64,000 bases of DNA from Mesorhizobium sp. (GCF_005063415.1 NZ_SUEG01000002.1:45317-109316), one strand, 5' to 3'; counted from the stretch's first letter, positions 16,921 to 25,604 are shown. A program made the numbers and translations. The notes: a model not told the origin generated them from the sequence alone.

Positions 16921-17115
16921 GGCGTATCCCGACCCTTCAACCTAAGGCTTTTTCGACTGGATTCAGTTCCGGTGAGCGCGGCGGCAGGAACATCAGAGTG
17001 ATGTTGTCCGGCACCTTCAGTTTCGGCGTCACTGCGATCCGGCCTGATCAGGATGAGCACCGCATGCGCGCCGTCATCGACGCTCCGGCTGATCTCGGCG
17101 AGGTGCTCCCGCACG
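16921..17115 (-). pseudogene. IS630-family transposase remnant
   Basis: On the minus strand the conserved C-terminal DDE block is readable in pieces: GAHAVLIL, then after a one-base shift a degraded DQAGWH-like segment, then VPDNITLMFLPPRSPELNPVEK. No complete frame remains and both ends are missing. This is a short fossil of an IS630-type element. Confidence 0.7.
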
Positions 17116-17184
17116 CATCGGTATCGTAACAGGGCAAAGGCCCGCGTTCCCTTCCGGGCAGACGGCCCGCTGGTCGAACCAGTG

Positions 17185-17333
17185 CGGGAATTTCACCCAG
17201 TAGGTTTGCCAGTTGCTGCGAGTCCAGCAAGGCTCGGCAGGCGTTTCCAGTTCGGCCATGTCGCAAAGGCGCTCACCATATTGCGCCGCAATCTGCCTCC
17301 GCCGCGTGACGAGTGCGGGAAGCCGCTGCAGTT
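17185..17333 (-). pseudogene. DegT/DnrJ/EryC1-type aminotransferase remnant
   Basis: The minus strand encodes LPALVTRRRQIAAQYGERL and PAEPCWTRSNWQTYWVKF, matching the C-terminal part of sugar-nucleotide PLP aminotransferases (typical pattern LxxLVxRRRxIAxxY ... NWQSYxVRL). It breaks into the 19-bp tandem repeat on one side and the IS630 fossil on the other. It may be a relic of a polysaccharide amino-sugar gene. Confidence 0.6.
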
Positions 17334-17389
17334 GCTCACGCCGATGGCAGCTGCTCACGCCGATGGCAGCTGCTCACGCCGATGGCAGC
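17333..17389. repeat. Perfect 19-bp tandem repeat, three copies
   Basis: Three uninterrupted identical 19-bp units beginning TGCTCACGCCGATGGCAGC. They mark the edge of the aminotransferase remnant. The unit length is not a multiple of three, so expansion would shift any frame. Confidence 0.9.
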
Positions 17390-17765
17390 GTACAGGTCGG
17401 TCAGGCCGTAATTTCAATCAAGTTCAGGAGTTCGAGCCGTGGCGGTAACGCTCATTCTGTGTTGGCCGACTAGGATGCATGACCTCGTCTCCTGCTCTTC
17501 GGGGGTAAGGTCACACGTGATCCGAGATACTAGAAGACATTTGCAATTCGAGGTAGGCGCAAACTTGAACGCAGCGCCAGTCGCCTGGGAGAGTCTCAGT
17601 ATAGCCTTATCCGCGCCGTATTATGGTCATGAAGGTTAGCATTATATCTCCAAATGAAATTTCTGGTTGTATTGCCAGAGTTTCGTTAAGACGATAGATA
17701 CTCATTTATTGTCGATGAATGTCCTTCGAGATACTTATGTTATTAATATTTCACTGGAGAAACAC
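17390..17765. other. Intergenic region upstream of the RTX protein gene
   Basis: 376 bp without a recognisable gene. The last 150 bp are clearly AT-richer than the surroundings and presumably contain the promoter of the RTX gene. Confidence 0.4.
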
Positions 17766-19487
17766 ATGACGACCGAGGCTCCCATTTCCACCGCTTCCGC
17801 GTCGGCGGGTCTTACCCACACCACCACACCGATCAAATCCGAGTATGATGGCCAGGTGATTGAAAACCTTGACATCTACGTCACCAACGGGGACGCGGTC
17901 ACGATTACGCACGACAATGTCATCCTGCGCAATTGTCTTATTCATCACGTCGAAGGCGACGGGGTGATGGTATCGGGCGCAAACGGCGTCACGATCGAGA
18001 ACACCGAGGTCATCAACGCCGCCCCCCCGGCGGGAATCGACCCCGAGACGAGCCCGAACATCAACAACATCAACGCAGAAAACGCCTCGAACCTGACCGT
18101 TCATAACACCACGGTGCGGGAAGGCTCGACTGGCATCTATCTCCTGAACTCGCCCGGCGCGAGTCTTTCACACGTCGATGGCTACGACTTCCATGGCCCA
18201 ATGCCGCGCGGTCAGTTTGTCCAGTTCAACAACTCGGGCAATAGTTCGCTAACCGACTTCTATGCCGTCAACGACGCCGGCAGTTCGCATCCTGAGGACA
18301 TCGTCTCGGTATACGGCAGCCCGAATACGACGATCTCAAATGGGGTGATCGACGGTAACAACTCTCAGACCGGCGTGGCCGTCATGTTCGAGAACGCATC
18401 GACCGGCGGCAGGGTGGATCACGTTGATGCCATCCATCAGGGCAATGGCGCGTTCTCTTCCTACGCGAGCGATGTGACCTTCGATCACACGAGATCGTTC
18501 GACGGTATCGATGAGGATCAAGGCCGCGGGCTTCCCTCGTCGAATGGACTGATCTGGAATGTAAGCTCCGGTGGGGTCAGCATCCTGAACTCGAGCTACA
18601 CCAACCCTGGCAATCCCAACAACATCATTTGGGACGCGTCAAAGGCGGTCGTGGCCGACGTGCACGAGGATCCCACGGCCACCCCAGTGGCACACGTAGA
18701 TAACCAGTTCACCTGGGACTACGCAGGGGATAGCTCGACCGACACTGTCACGGGCGCGAGCGCCACTCCCACAACCACCGGCACGACCGGGACCGAGACC
18801 GGGTATGGGACCGGGACTGTCGCTCCATCCGGCAGCACCAGCGATGGCACGTTGTACGGCACCAGCGGCGCCGATATACTCCACGGAACCAGCGGCCACA
18901 CCATGATCGGCTATGGCGGCAACGACACCTACTATGTCGATAATGCCAACGAGAAGGTGGTTGAGGCGGTGGGCGGCGGCAACGACAGTGTGCTCGCGTC
19001 GGTGAGCTATGCGCTTTCGGCCGGCTCGGAGATCGAGCTTCTCGCCACCAACAACGCGTCAGACACGAAGGCAATGACCCTCACCGGCAACGAGTTCGCC
19101 CAGACCATCCAGGGCAATGCCGGCAACAATGTCATCAACGGCGGCCTCGGCGACGACGTCTTGACCGGCTACGGAGGCCACGATGCCTTCTCGTTCAATA
19201 CGGTCCTTGGAGCCGGCAATGTCGACAAGATCACCGACTTCAAGCGCTCTCAGGATACGTTCCATCTCAGCGATACCGTTTTTGCCGGGCTTCAGTCGGG
19301 AGGGCTTCCGTTCAAAGCTTTCTTTGTTGGTGCAGCCGCGCATGACAGCTCCGATCATATCATCTACAACAGTGAAACCGGGGCTCTCTCTTTTGACAAT
19401 GACGGGGCCGGCGGCGCATCTCAAACACAGTTCGCCACCCTTTCTCCACATCTGTCGCTCACCGCAGCCTCGTTCTATGTGACCTGA
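17766..19487 (+). CDS. Secreted right-handed beta-helix protein with C-terminal RTX calcium-binding repeats
   Basis: 573 residues from ATG 17766, preceded by GGAG at normal spacing. There is no N-terminal signal peptide, as expected for type I secretion. Residues about 20-300 are a parallel beta-helix (DGQVIENLDIYV, DNVILRNCLIHH, NGVTIENTEV and similar rungs), the fold of polysaccharide lyases and epimerases. A Thr/Gly-rich linker follows, then RTX nonapeptides (GTSGADILHGTSG, MIGYGGNDTYYV, GNAGNNVINGGLGDDVLTGYGG) and a terminal secretion region. Its helix domain is paralogous to the protein at 29196. A role in processing or binding the exopolysaccharide is inferred. Confidence 0.88.
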   Translation: MTTEAPISTASASAGLTHTTTPIKSEYDGQVIENLDIYVTNGDAVTITHDNVILRNCLIHHVEGDGVMVSGANGVTIENTEVINAAPPAGIDPETSPNINNINAENASNLTVHNTTVREGSTGIYLLNSPGASLSHVDGYDFHGPMPRGQFVQFNNSGNSSLTDFYAVNDAGSSHPEDIVSVYGSPNTTISNGVIDGNNSQTGVAVMFENASTGGRVDHVDAIHQGNGAFSSYASDVTFDHTRSFDGIDEDQGRGLPSSNGLIWNVSSGGVSILNSSYTNPGNPNNIIWDASKAVVADVHEDPTATPVAHVDNQFTWDYAGDSSTDTVTGASATPTTTGTTGTETGYGTGTVAPSGSTSDGTLYGTSGADILHGTSGHTMIGYGGNDTYYVDNANEKVVEAVGGGNDSVLASVSYALSAGSEIELLATNNASDTKAMTLTGNEFAQTIQGNAGNNVINGGLGDDVLTGYGGHDAFSFNTVLGAGNVDKITDFKRSQDTFHLSDTVFAGLQSGGLPFKAFFVGAAAHDSSDHIIYNSETGALSFDNDGAGGASQTQFATLSPHLSLTAASFYVT

Positions 19488-19634
19488 CGGACTACGCGGG
19501 GAACTAACATCCCGCGAGGGGCTGCCCTGGCCAAACAAGGACTGGATCACAGTACCTCAAAGCCATGATCCCGAACCGAAGGTCAGCGTACCAAAAGGGG
19601 AGCCCAGTTTCGGAGAAGAACACGCTCAATGGAG

Positions 19635-19661
19635 TTCCATCCCGATGTCATCGGGATGGAA
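19635..19661. repeat. Perfect 12-bp hairpin with 3-nt loop
   Basis: TTCCATCCCGAT, loop GTC, ATCGGGATGGAA. It lies about 150 bp after the RTX stop codon and has no T-run, so it is not a clear intrinsic terminator. It may be a repetitive palindrome or an IS end. Confidence 0.6.
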
Positions 19662-19755
19662 CAGACTCGAGTTGTGAGCTTTCCGTAGTTGTCCATGGGA
19701 CCGAACCGAGGAGACTGGAGTTGCCAAGCTTCAGCACTCACCGGAGGCTTACTAA

Positions 19756-19885
19756 ATGAATATCCACAAGAATGCCCGTCTGACGCCGTGGCGTCGAGAG
19801 GAACTGGCTCTTTCGGTCATCGAGCGACGTCTTTCCTAAGCCTTGCGGCACAGGCCTATGGTGTGTCGAAGCGAGCTGGCCTGTG
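19756..19885 (+). pseudogene. IS481-family transposase N-terminal remnant
   Basis: The plus strand encodes MNIHKNARLTPWRREELALSVIERRLS before a stop; AQAYGVSKR-type sequence continues in another frame. This is the characteristic start of IS481 transposases. The rest is absent, and the sequence then joins the HlyB remnant. Confidence 0.75.
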
Positions 19886-20205
19886 ACGCTGGTCGATGGC
19901 GTCGATGTGGCGGTGGTCAACCCAACCTGGCTTCGACGCGAGATCGGCGTCGTTTTGAAGAGAACGTGCTCTTCAACCGGTCCATTCGCCAGAACATCGC
20001 GCTCGCCGATCCGGCTATGCCCATGGTGCGGCATCGCTCGCCGGCGCTCACGATTTCATCCTGGAGCTGCCCGAGGGCTATGACGTGTCGACTGCGTCAT
20101 TGCCGGCGCCTGGGTCGCCGGCGTCGCGATTACGCGACATGGCTTCTCATGGAACGGATACTCTGATCCTCGAAGCAGCGGACGCTTCGGCACTGAGATA
20201 AGTTC
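19886..20205 (+). pseudogene. HlyB-type type I secretion ABC transporter remnant
   Basis: Pieces in three frames follow the ATPase domain of HlyB-like exporters in the right order: TLVDGVDVAVVNPTWLRREIGVVL, then ENVLFNRSIRQNIALADPAMPM, then GAHDFILELPEGYD, and a degraded LILDEATSAL-like segment. Frameshifts and internal deletions make it non-functional. Its position right after the RTX gene suggests it was the dedicated exporter. Confidence 0.8.
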
Positions 20206-20829
20206 GTGCAATTCCGAGGTCATCCATGCGGGCATTACGATCCGGTCGGATCGCTAAAGGCCAGATCTGCGTAGCGGGTCGGGAACAGCTCTATCGTCAT
20301 TGCGAGGAGCCGCCGATTGCGCTATGCGCCGCGGCAAGCCTTATAGCCGCAGGAAACCGGTGTTTGCTTCTCTCCAGTCAAACGCGTCCGCTTGCGCCGC
20401 GAGAGCACCCGTCTGTCGGCCAACCTACAATTGACCGCCTGGCGGGCTGTCCCTCTCCTAACCAGCAGGAAGGCAGATGCGCGGGCATCCAGAGCCCACA
20501 GCCCCGCCTTTTCCACGCCAGCCTACCCGATCGTATTTCGGCTCTCGTCGACATCTTGCGCCATCGCGAGCCGTTCGTAGCATGCCAGCAGGCCGCTTTG
20601 GGAACGGCCGACGGTAGCGCCGGCGGCTCGGGATAGGCCCGCTGTTACGGTCATGGTGCACCGGTATCCCCGAGGAAGGGCTCGTGTCCGCGCGCAGCGC
20701 CCATGTGCGCCTGGAACGCATATTCCAGGAACGATTGCCTGACGCGTGCCTCTGACGCCGGCGGTCCGGCGCGCCCTCCATCGCAGACGGGCCGCCGCAG
20801 ACGGGCCGCCGCGGTGCCGGCGCTACGTT
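20206..20829. other. Degenerate region between HlyB and HlyD remnants
   Basis: About 620 bp with no intact gene. A short stretch near 20235-20305 (SDRIAKGQICVAGREQLYRH in one frame) could be the eroded ATPase C-terminus. Nothing else is recognisable. Confidence 0.35.
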
Positions 20830-21100
20830 CGGGCCGACGAGCGACGGCAGCAACTGGTCACGACTGCCGAGACAAGTCGCCAAGCTCGAGCCGAGGGCCT
20901 TCCTGCCGAGATTCGACTGCCTTCGTTCAAGCCTCGCTCGACGCCGGTCGCGATCGGCGAGGTGCAGACCGTTGCCGGCGGAACTTAGGCCCGGCATGCC
21001 GGCGGAGGTGATCGTTGCTACCGGCGAGCGGACCGTGCTGTCTTACTTGAGCAACCTCTAACGGACTCGTTCAGTCTCGGCATGCGCTGCTGGCATAATT
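20830..21100 (+). pseudogene. HlyD-type membrane-fusion protein remnant
   Basis: The plus strand encodes GLPAEIRLPSFKPRS, GEVQTVAGG and, after a shift and a deletion, LRPGMPAEVIVATGERTVLSYL and TDSFS-like residues. These are the C-terminal signatures of HlyD-family adaptors. With the HlyB remnant this shows that a type I secretion operon once followed the RTX gene. Confidence 0.75.
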
Positions 21101-21177
21101 GCGGTCGACCCTTCCTTAGACGGGATCAGGATAGACCGCAGAGACGCGGATCGGTCAGAACGACCAAAGCAATCATT

Positions 21178-21414
21178 CTAACGATTGCGGCCAGGAGGAC
21201 CAAAGTTGCGGCCCCATCCATGTCCGGGACGTGCGCCATGCGATGCGGCAATAGCGTGCGAGTTTAAGCTCGTGCCAAGCAACAGAGCAATGGAGGGTGG
21301 TGTTACAGTAGCAAAACGTCCGGCATTCTTTAGAAATTCACGACGTGCCTGTTCTTCGGGGACAAGTTTGTCTGTCTCTCGTTTAGAGTACTTTGAATAC
21401 GTTCCGCTCTTCAT
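21178..21414 (-). CDS. Small protein with Tat-like signal, candidate substrate of adjacent PqqD-kinase cassette
   Basis: 78 residues; the ATG has GGAG eight bases upstream. A charged N-terminus (about 1-22) leads to ARREFLKNAGRF, matching the twin-arginine consensus, then a hydrophobic stretch (TPPSIALLLGTSL) and a possible cleavage after HAIAAS. The remaining 20 or so residues are Gly/Pro/Arg/His-rich (GHGWGRNFGPPGRNR). Small proteins with this RREFLK...TPPxIxLLL core are, to my memory, common but uncharacterised in rhizobia. It is on the same strand as, and 130 bp downstream of, the nucleotidyltransferase and PqqD-HprK genes. Being their modified peptide is a hypothesis. Confidence 0.7.
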   Translation of the reverse strand: MKSGTYSKYSKRETDKLVPEEQARREFLKNAGRFATVTPPSIALLLGTSLNSHAIAASHGARPGHGWGRNFGPPGRNR

Positions 21415-21447
21415 CGAATGTACTCCAAGCCCGTGAATAACACCTTT

Positions 21448-21477
21448 AATCTAACGCAATCTAACGCAATCTAACGC
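21448..21477. repeat. Perfect 10-bp tandem repeat, three copies
   Basis: Three identical AATCTAACGC units lie in the gap between the nucleotidyltransferase stop and the small-protein start, about 35 bp upstream of that start codon. The 10-bp period places the units on one face of the helix, which would suit a regulator-binding array, but no known motif was recognised. Confidence 0.7.
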
Positions 21478-21546
21478 GCTAACATGACATATGCGTTTCG
21501 TGAAGACAAGGCGCCGTCAGGATACAATTCAGGAAATTAAGTATTA

Positions 21547-22554
21547 CTACACTTTTGACCCGAGATCGCCGTCAAGGAGGATGCTGGTTGCGCGGCGTCC
21601 AAAGTCGAGCGGACTCCGTCGGCCCAGGCCATCGCCATGTAGGAGTCGCCACATACCCCACAGCGAATTGCCGACCAGGCGCAATGGAACGCCGAGGACG
21701 GGATGGTACAAGGGGAAGACGCGCCGCCAGTGTTGAAAGCGAACCAATGGACGCCGCACATATTGCGCCGGTGCTCTGACGCCAAAGAAGTGACTCACGG
21801 CCAAGAGTTGAGTATCGAACGCATTCCGCGCGCTCTGATCGGGCAAGGATGTTCGGAGCACCGCCCAATCCAGCTTATGCTGTTCCGCCAGCCGTGCCAG
21901 ATCATAAAGGTGGCGAAAGTCGGTCCTTCCGCGCCAGTAATCCGCCTCCTTGATGAGATCATGCATGATCCAGTGGAGGGCCCTCGACTGTGGGGCGGGG
22001 ATTTTCGCCCTAAGGCCGTGGCGGCGTGCAAGCCTCGGGGGCTCGCGGTCAATCTCCCGGTACGGCCGGAGCTCCAGGAGACCGACATCTTGCGGGCGCG
22101 CCATGCCACCAGCGACCGTGACTTCGGCGTAGCCAAGCTTGGCAAGACAAGCCCGAGCAGCCTCTTCTTTGGTCGTTTCCACAGCCAAGTCGAGATCGCT
22201 CATGATTCTGTCGGGAACCCTGCCGCTCGACGAAAGGAACAAGGGAACGGCCCCTTTGAGCAGGACCGGAACGACACTCCCCTGATTGAGGGCAGCAACG
22301 GCTTCATTCAGCTGCCTGCGCAAGCGCAAATTGCGTTCCCGGTTGCAGCGGTAAATGAACTGAAGATACTGGCCCACCTCTTCGGGGAGCCGGTCAAGCT
22401 GGCCCGTGTGCGCAAGAGTGGCGAAAAAGACGGGCGTAAGCAGAGTGTGGTTGGCGAGTGCAATCACCGCCAGCCAGTCGGCGGTTACCACCAGGCGGCC
22501 GTTAAGTCCCGCGATCAGGGCCTCGAACGCATCCCTGGTGGGCTTCATCGGCAC
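21547..22554 (-). CDS. Uncharacterised nucleotidyltransferase-family protein (NTP_transf_5 type)
   Basis: 335 residues. The nucleotidyltransferase core is visible as VLLKGAVPLFLSS (about 97-110) and RIMSDLDLAV (about 116-125), supplying the paired acidic residues; a helical C-terminal region follows (LDWAVLRTSL ... FFGVRAPAQYV). This group is repeatedly found with PqqD and HprK-like proteins in peptide-modification and cell-surface loci. Its ATG overlaps the end of the PqqD-HprK gene by 10 bp, so the two are coupled. The nucleotide and acceptor are unknown. Confidence 0.82.
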   Translation of the reverse strand: MPMKPTRDAFEALIAGLNGRLVVTADWLAVIALANHTLLTPVFFATLAHTGQLDRLPEEVGQYLQFIYRCNRERNLRLRRQLNEAVAALNQGSVVPVLLKGAVPLFLSSSGRVPDRIMSDLDLAVETTKEEAARACLAKLGYAEVTVAGGMARPQDVGLLELRPYREIDREPPRLARRHGLRAKIPAPQSRALHWIMHDLIKEADYWRGRTDFRHLYDLARLAEQHKLDWAVLRTSLPDQSARNAFDTQLLAVSHFFGVRAPAQYVRRPLVRFQHWRRVFPLYHPVLGVPLRLVGNSLWGMWRLLHGDGLGRRSPLDFGRRATSILLDGDLGSKV

Positions 22555-23717
22555 GCCGCCTTCAGCAGTTCCAAACCGTCACCCAATTTGGCATACGTCA
22601 GGCAAAAGCCCTGTGCCGATCGGATGACTTGGCAAAGAACGTCGAACGCAGTGCTGCTTAGCTCTTTATTCCGCGCAAAGGCGCCGTTCAGCAAGCCACC
22701 CAGGATCTCGGTCGGGTCAATCACCCGCAGGGAAGGTTTGGCATTCTGCGTCCGACAGAGCAAGACCACCCAGCCCACGGGCCGGGGAACGGGAGGGACA
22801 TGATCCCTAGGCACAAGAAAACGCACACGCCTGCGATCGGGACGCCGGTAAACCTGAGACCTGCCGAGTTCGGGGAAATATTGTCCGAGAATGGACCATG
22901 ATCCCGATTTGACTGAAGGCGCAAAAGCAAGGCCGATACCCTGTCCGGCCGAGTCGAGAAGTGTCACATCGTCTGCCGCGAAGCCAAAACCCGCGTGGAC
23001 CAGCGCCAATGTCAGGGTCGTCTTGCCCGAGCCAGGGTTACCACAAAGGAGGAGCGTGCGGCCGTTCTTGAACAGCGCCGCCGCATGCAGGGCGAGTTCA
23101 TATTCACTGTGCCCAAGCACTTCGGCCAGCAGTTGCCCTTTGACCATAATGGGTATCTCGTCTCGACCACAGGAATCAGTCCAGTGGCCATCCCGGAACA
23201 GGTGGATCCGCTGCCCACGCTCAACCAGATGGAATAGAACGTCGGGGGCCCTGTTTCGAACTTCGAGATGCTGAAACACGGTCGCGGCCGGACAGGCAAC
23301 GGCCGCCGGATACAGTATGCGCACACACACGCCTGGAACAGCAACGACCTGGCAGATGTATTGATGAGCTGCGATTGGGCACGGCGGTGGAGCAGGCTGG
23401 ATTAGGCCGAGCCGTTCCCAGTCTTGAAGGGCAGCCTCGACATAGCCATCGGCCTCTTGCCTATCAACGCCACGGGCTGCCATCTCGCCCAAGATAGCCT
23501 CGACCGGCACTCCTTCTTCAAGCGAGCGCCAGATATCGGCCGCAGTGTCATTGAGCGCAAAAACTAGCCCCTGCGTTGAACTGAGGAGGATATTTTGCCC
23601 TTTGATGCATGCAAGCCGACCTTGGGGAACTAACCTCGCCGTAGCATACTCGACAACGAGAGGCCCCGCAGTTCGGTCAGTAGTTCGGGTTTGTAGCGGA
23701 CTCACAGAAGCCGTCAT
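22545..23717 (-). CDS. PqqD-like domain fused to HPr kinase-related (HprK-like) ATPase
   Basis: 390 residues. Residues about 25-106 are a PqqD-type peptide-binding domain (LLSSTQGLVFALNDTAADIWRSLEEG, then a helix ending ERLGLI). Residues about 130-385 are an HprK-type P-loop kinase: LALHAAALF with the family His (211), Walker A GNPGSGKT (226-233), FAADDVTLLD (249-250 acidic pair). Separate PqqD and HprK-related proteins make up the HPr-rel-A type systems; here they form one chain. The likely role is recognition and phosphorylation of a peptide or small-protein substrate, which is inference. It is the first gene of the cassette. Confidence 0.85.
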   Translation of the reverse strand: MTASVSPLQTRTTDRTAGPLVVEYATARLVPQGRLACIKGQNILLSSTQGLVFALNDTAADIWRSLEEGVPVEAILGEMAARGVDRQEADGYVEAALQDWERLGLIQPAPPPCPIAAHQYICQVVAVPGVCVRILYPAAVACPAATVFQHLEVRNRAPDVLFHLVERGQRIHLFRDGHWTDSCGRDEIPIMVKGQLLAEVLGHSEYELALHAAALFKNGRTLLLCGNPGSGKTTLTLALVHAGFGFAADDVTLLDSAGQGIGLAFAPSVKSGSWSILGQYFPELGRSQVYRRPDRRRVRFLVPRDHVPPVPRPVGWVVLLCRTQNAKPSLRVIDPTEILGGLLNGAFARNKELSSTAFDVLCQVIRSAQGFCLTYAKLGDGLELLKAACR

Positions 23718-24152
23718 CTTCGTTTGTTTGGGCGTGGAGATCGTTCGATTCGAGTGGAACTCACGACCAGACAGACACGATCTTCGTCAATCGCTAGAGT
23801 CATAGCATTCCTCTCCGCTCCCAACGCGGTAACTTGCCAACGCCGTTGCCGTGCGGGCACTTTGCGTGAAGTCGCAGGTTATGCATTGAGCGGTCGCTGT
23901 TTTTCGCACTGATCATCGCTTGCATTCAGTTGTTCTGTAACAGCGCCTTTGGTAGTAGAGCCGCACATCTCATGGTGTTGAGCCTCACCCAAAGTCGTAT
24001 TCAACTGATAACGTCGAAGAAGAGGTTCGCTTTTCCGAGTGAGGTGTCGCTTGGCAGTTAATCGATGGGTCGTCGGCCAGCTGCCACTCCTTGCAAATCA
24101 ATCACTTGCCACACAAAATCGCCTCCAGCGGTCTCGAATTGGCAAAGTTGGG
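23718..24152. other. Intergenic region between PqqD-kinase cassette and polysaccharide genes
   Basis: 435 bp with no recognisable gene on either strand. It should contain the promoter of the PqqD-HprK cassette and the end of the polysaccharide transcript. Confidence 0.4.
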
Positions 24153-25604
24153 CTAGACGGCGTTTCGCCCCGTCCAGATGCGGGGGATGGTCAGAAGCAG
24201 GATCTTTACGTCGAGCCAGACCGACCAGTTGTTGACGTACCACATATCGTGTTCGACACGCTTGATCATCATGTAGACATCAGGCGTCGCGCCGCGCCAG
24301 CCATTTATTTGTGCCCAGCCGGTGACCCCCGGCTTCACCTTGTGCCGAGCCGGATAGAGAGAGATGATCTGGCTGTATTCGCTGTCATGCGCCAGCGCGT
24401 GCGGCCGTGGGCCTACCAACGACATGTCGCCCTTCAGCACGTTCCATAGCTGTGGAATCTCGTCGATACTGAACCTTCTCAATATGCGCCCAACGCGGGT
24501 GACGCGGGGATCGCCCCTGCAGGCTTGAGGGACAACGGGCCCGTCCTCCAGGATCGTCATCGTTCGGAACTTATAGATCTTGAACGTGCGGCCATTGAAC
24601 CCGGCCCGACGCTGACAGAAGAGCACCGGCGGCCTGGATTCGAGCGCAATCAGCGCCGCTACAACGGCCAAAGGGGGCAGAAGAAATGGGAGGGCGACAG
24701 TGGTCAGCACAAGATCGAAGAGCCGCTTCATCAGGAGCTGAGGCGCCGTCAGGGGCGCGCTTTGCAACTCTATCGCCCTCGTCCCCCCCAGGTTGACGAC
24801 AGGTCGCTTCAAGAGCGCGCTAACGACGTGGTCCGGAAGGAGCCTTACGGGTACCGCGACCACGCAAAGGTGGGCCGTGATTTTCTCAATCAGGGATATG
24901 TCAGCCCAACTGACAGCAAGGACTATCTCGTCGACAGAACGCCGACGCACATGTTCAATGAGCTTATCCATACACTCAAGGAACGAGCTCTCGCTGGATG
25001 CAGCCGGCAATGTAATCGTTTGGCAGACCTCGCATCCGGAAGCCTCGATTGCCTGGACAACGCCACTTGGCACGCGCACGTCCGATTGCGTTACGATCAC
25101 TACTTGCGGTTTGGCAAGCATGTCCGACCTGGTCAAGGAGGCAAACAGTCGTCCGGCGCCCAAGCGCATGAAGATGATGCCGCCAAGTCCCGTCACGAAG
25201 AACAGCATGACGGCTTGGCGCGAAAACATGTCTCCCACCCTGAGTGCAAGCGCCACAACCGACAGGCAAAGAAAGACCGCCGTCCAGATCAGCGCGACTT
25301 CCTTGATCTGAGAGGCCAGCGACCGCAGCTCGGAACTCAGATTCAGATACAGGCCGCGGGCATATGCGGAAGTCGAAAAAAGGGCGGCTACAACAACACC
25401 GAGCCCGAAGTTCCGGCCGTACTCGCCGAAATGTCCGAAACTCACAAGATCATATACCATTCCCGAGACGATGCTGAGCAGCACGACGGACATTGCCTCG
25501 AGAAGCGGAAACGACTGCAGAAGAACATTGACCTTGAGGGGCACGTTCCACCGCGGTGCGTTTGACGTGGCGCCCGCACGGGGGCCTTCATGAAGAAGTG
25601 CCAT
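24153..25604 (-). CDS. Undecaprenyl-phosphate sugar phosphotransferase (polyprenyl glycosylphosphotransferase)
   Basis: 483 residues from ATG 25604, with AGGTG upstream. The N-terminal half has about four membrane helices (residues 35-150) and a CoA-binding-like soluble domain. The C-terminal catalytic domain starts near KRLFDLVLTTVALPFLLPPL and holds the family signatures RRAGFNGRTFKIYKFRTM, RRFSIDEIPQLWNVLKGDMSLVGPRP and KPGVTGWAQINGWRG. It loads the first sugar-1-phosphate onto the lipid carrier at the inner membrane and so starts each polysaccharide repeat unit. Confidence 0.95.
   Translation of the reverse strand: MALLHEGPRAGATSNAPRWNVPLKVNVLLQSFPLLEAMSVVLLSIVSGMVYDLVSFGHFGEYGRNFGLGVVVAALFSTSAYARGLYLNLSSELRSLASQIKEVALIWTAVFLCLSVVALALRVGDMFSRQAVMLFFVTGLGGIIFMRLGAGRLFASLTRSDMLAKPQVVIVTQSDVRVPSGVVQAIEASGCEVCQTITLPAASSESSFLECMDKLIEHVRRRSVDEIVLAVSWADISLIEKITAHLCVVAVPVRLLPDHVVSALLKRPVVNLGGTRAIELQSAPLTAPQLLMKRLFDLVLTTVALPFLLPPLAVVAALIALESRPPVLFCQRRAGFNGRTFKIYKFRTMTILEDGPVVPQACRGDPRVTRVGRILRRFSIDEIPQLWNVLKGDMSLVGPRPHALAHDSEYSQIISLYPARHKVKPGVTGWAQINGWRGATPDVYMMIKRVEHDMWYVNNWSVWLDVKILLLTIPRIWTGRNAV

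Noticed and set aside
17333-17389. CRISPR-like repeat
   Set aside because: The 19-bp units are directly adjacent with no spacers, so it is a simple tandem repeat.
19635-19661. Intrinsic terminator of the RTX gene
   Set aside because: The hairpin is perfect but is not followed by a run of T and lies about 150 bp from the stop codon.
21703-22803. Plus-strand open frame of 366 codons
   Set aside because: Antisense to the nucleotidyltransferase and PqqD-HprK genes; no recognisable motif.
21178-23717. Lasso-peptide gene cluster
   Set aside because: No asparagine-synthetase-like cyclase or transglutaminase-like protease is present; only the PqqD, kinase and nucleotidyltransferase elements are shared with such clusters.
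24525-25565. Plus-strand open frame of 346 codons
   Set aside because: Antisense to the polyprenyl sugar phosphotransferase, whose family signatures are unmistakable.
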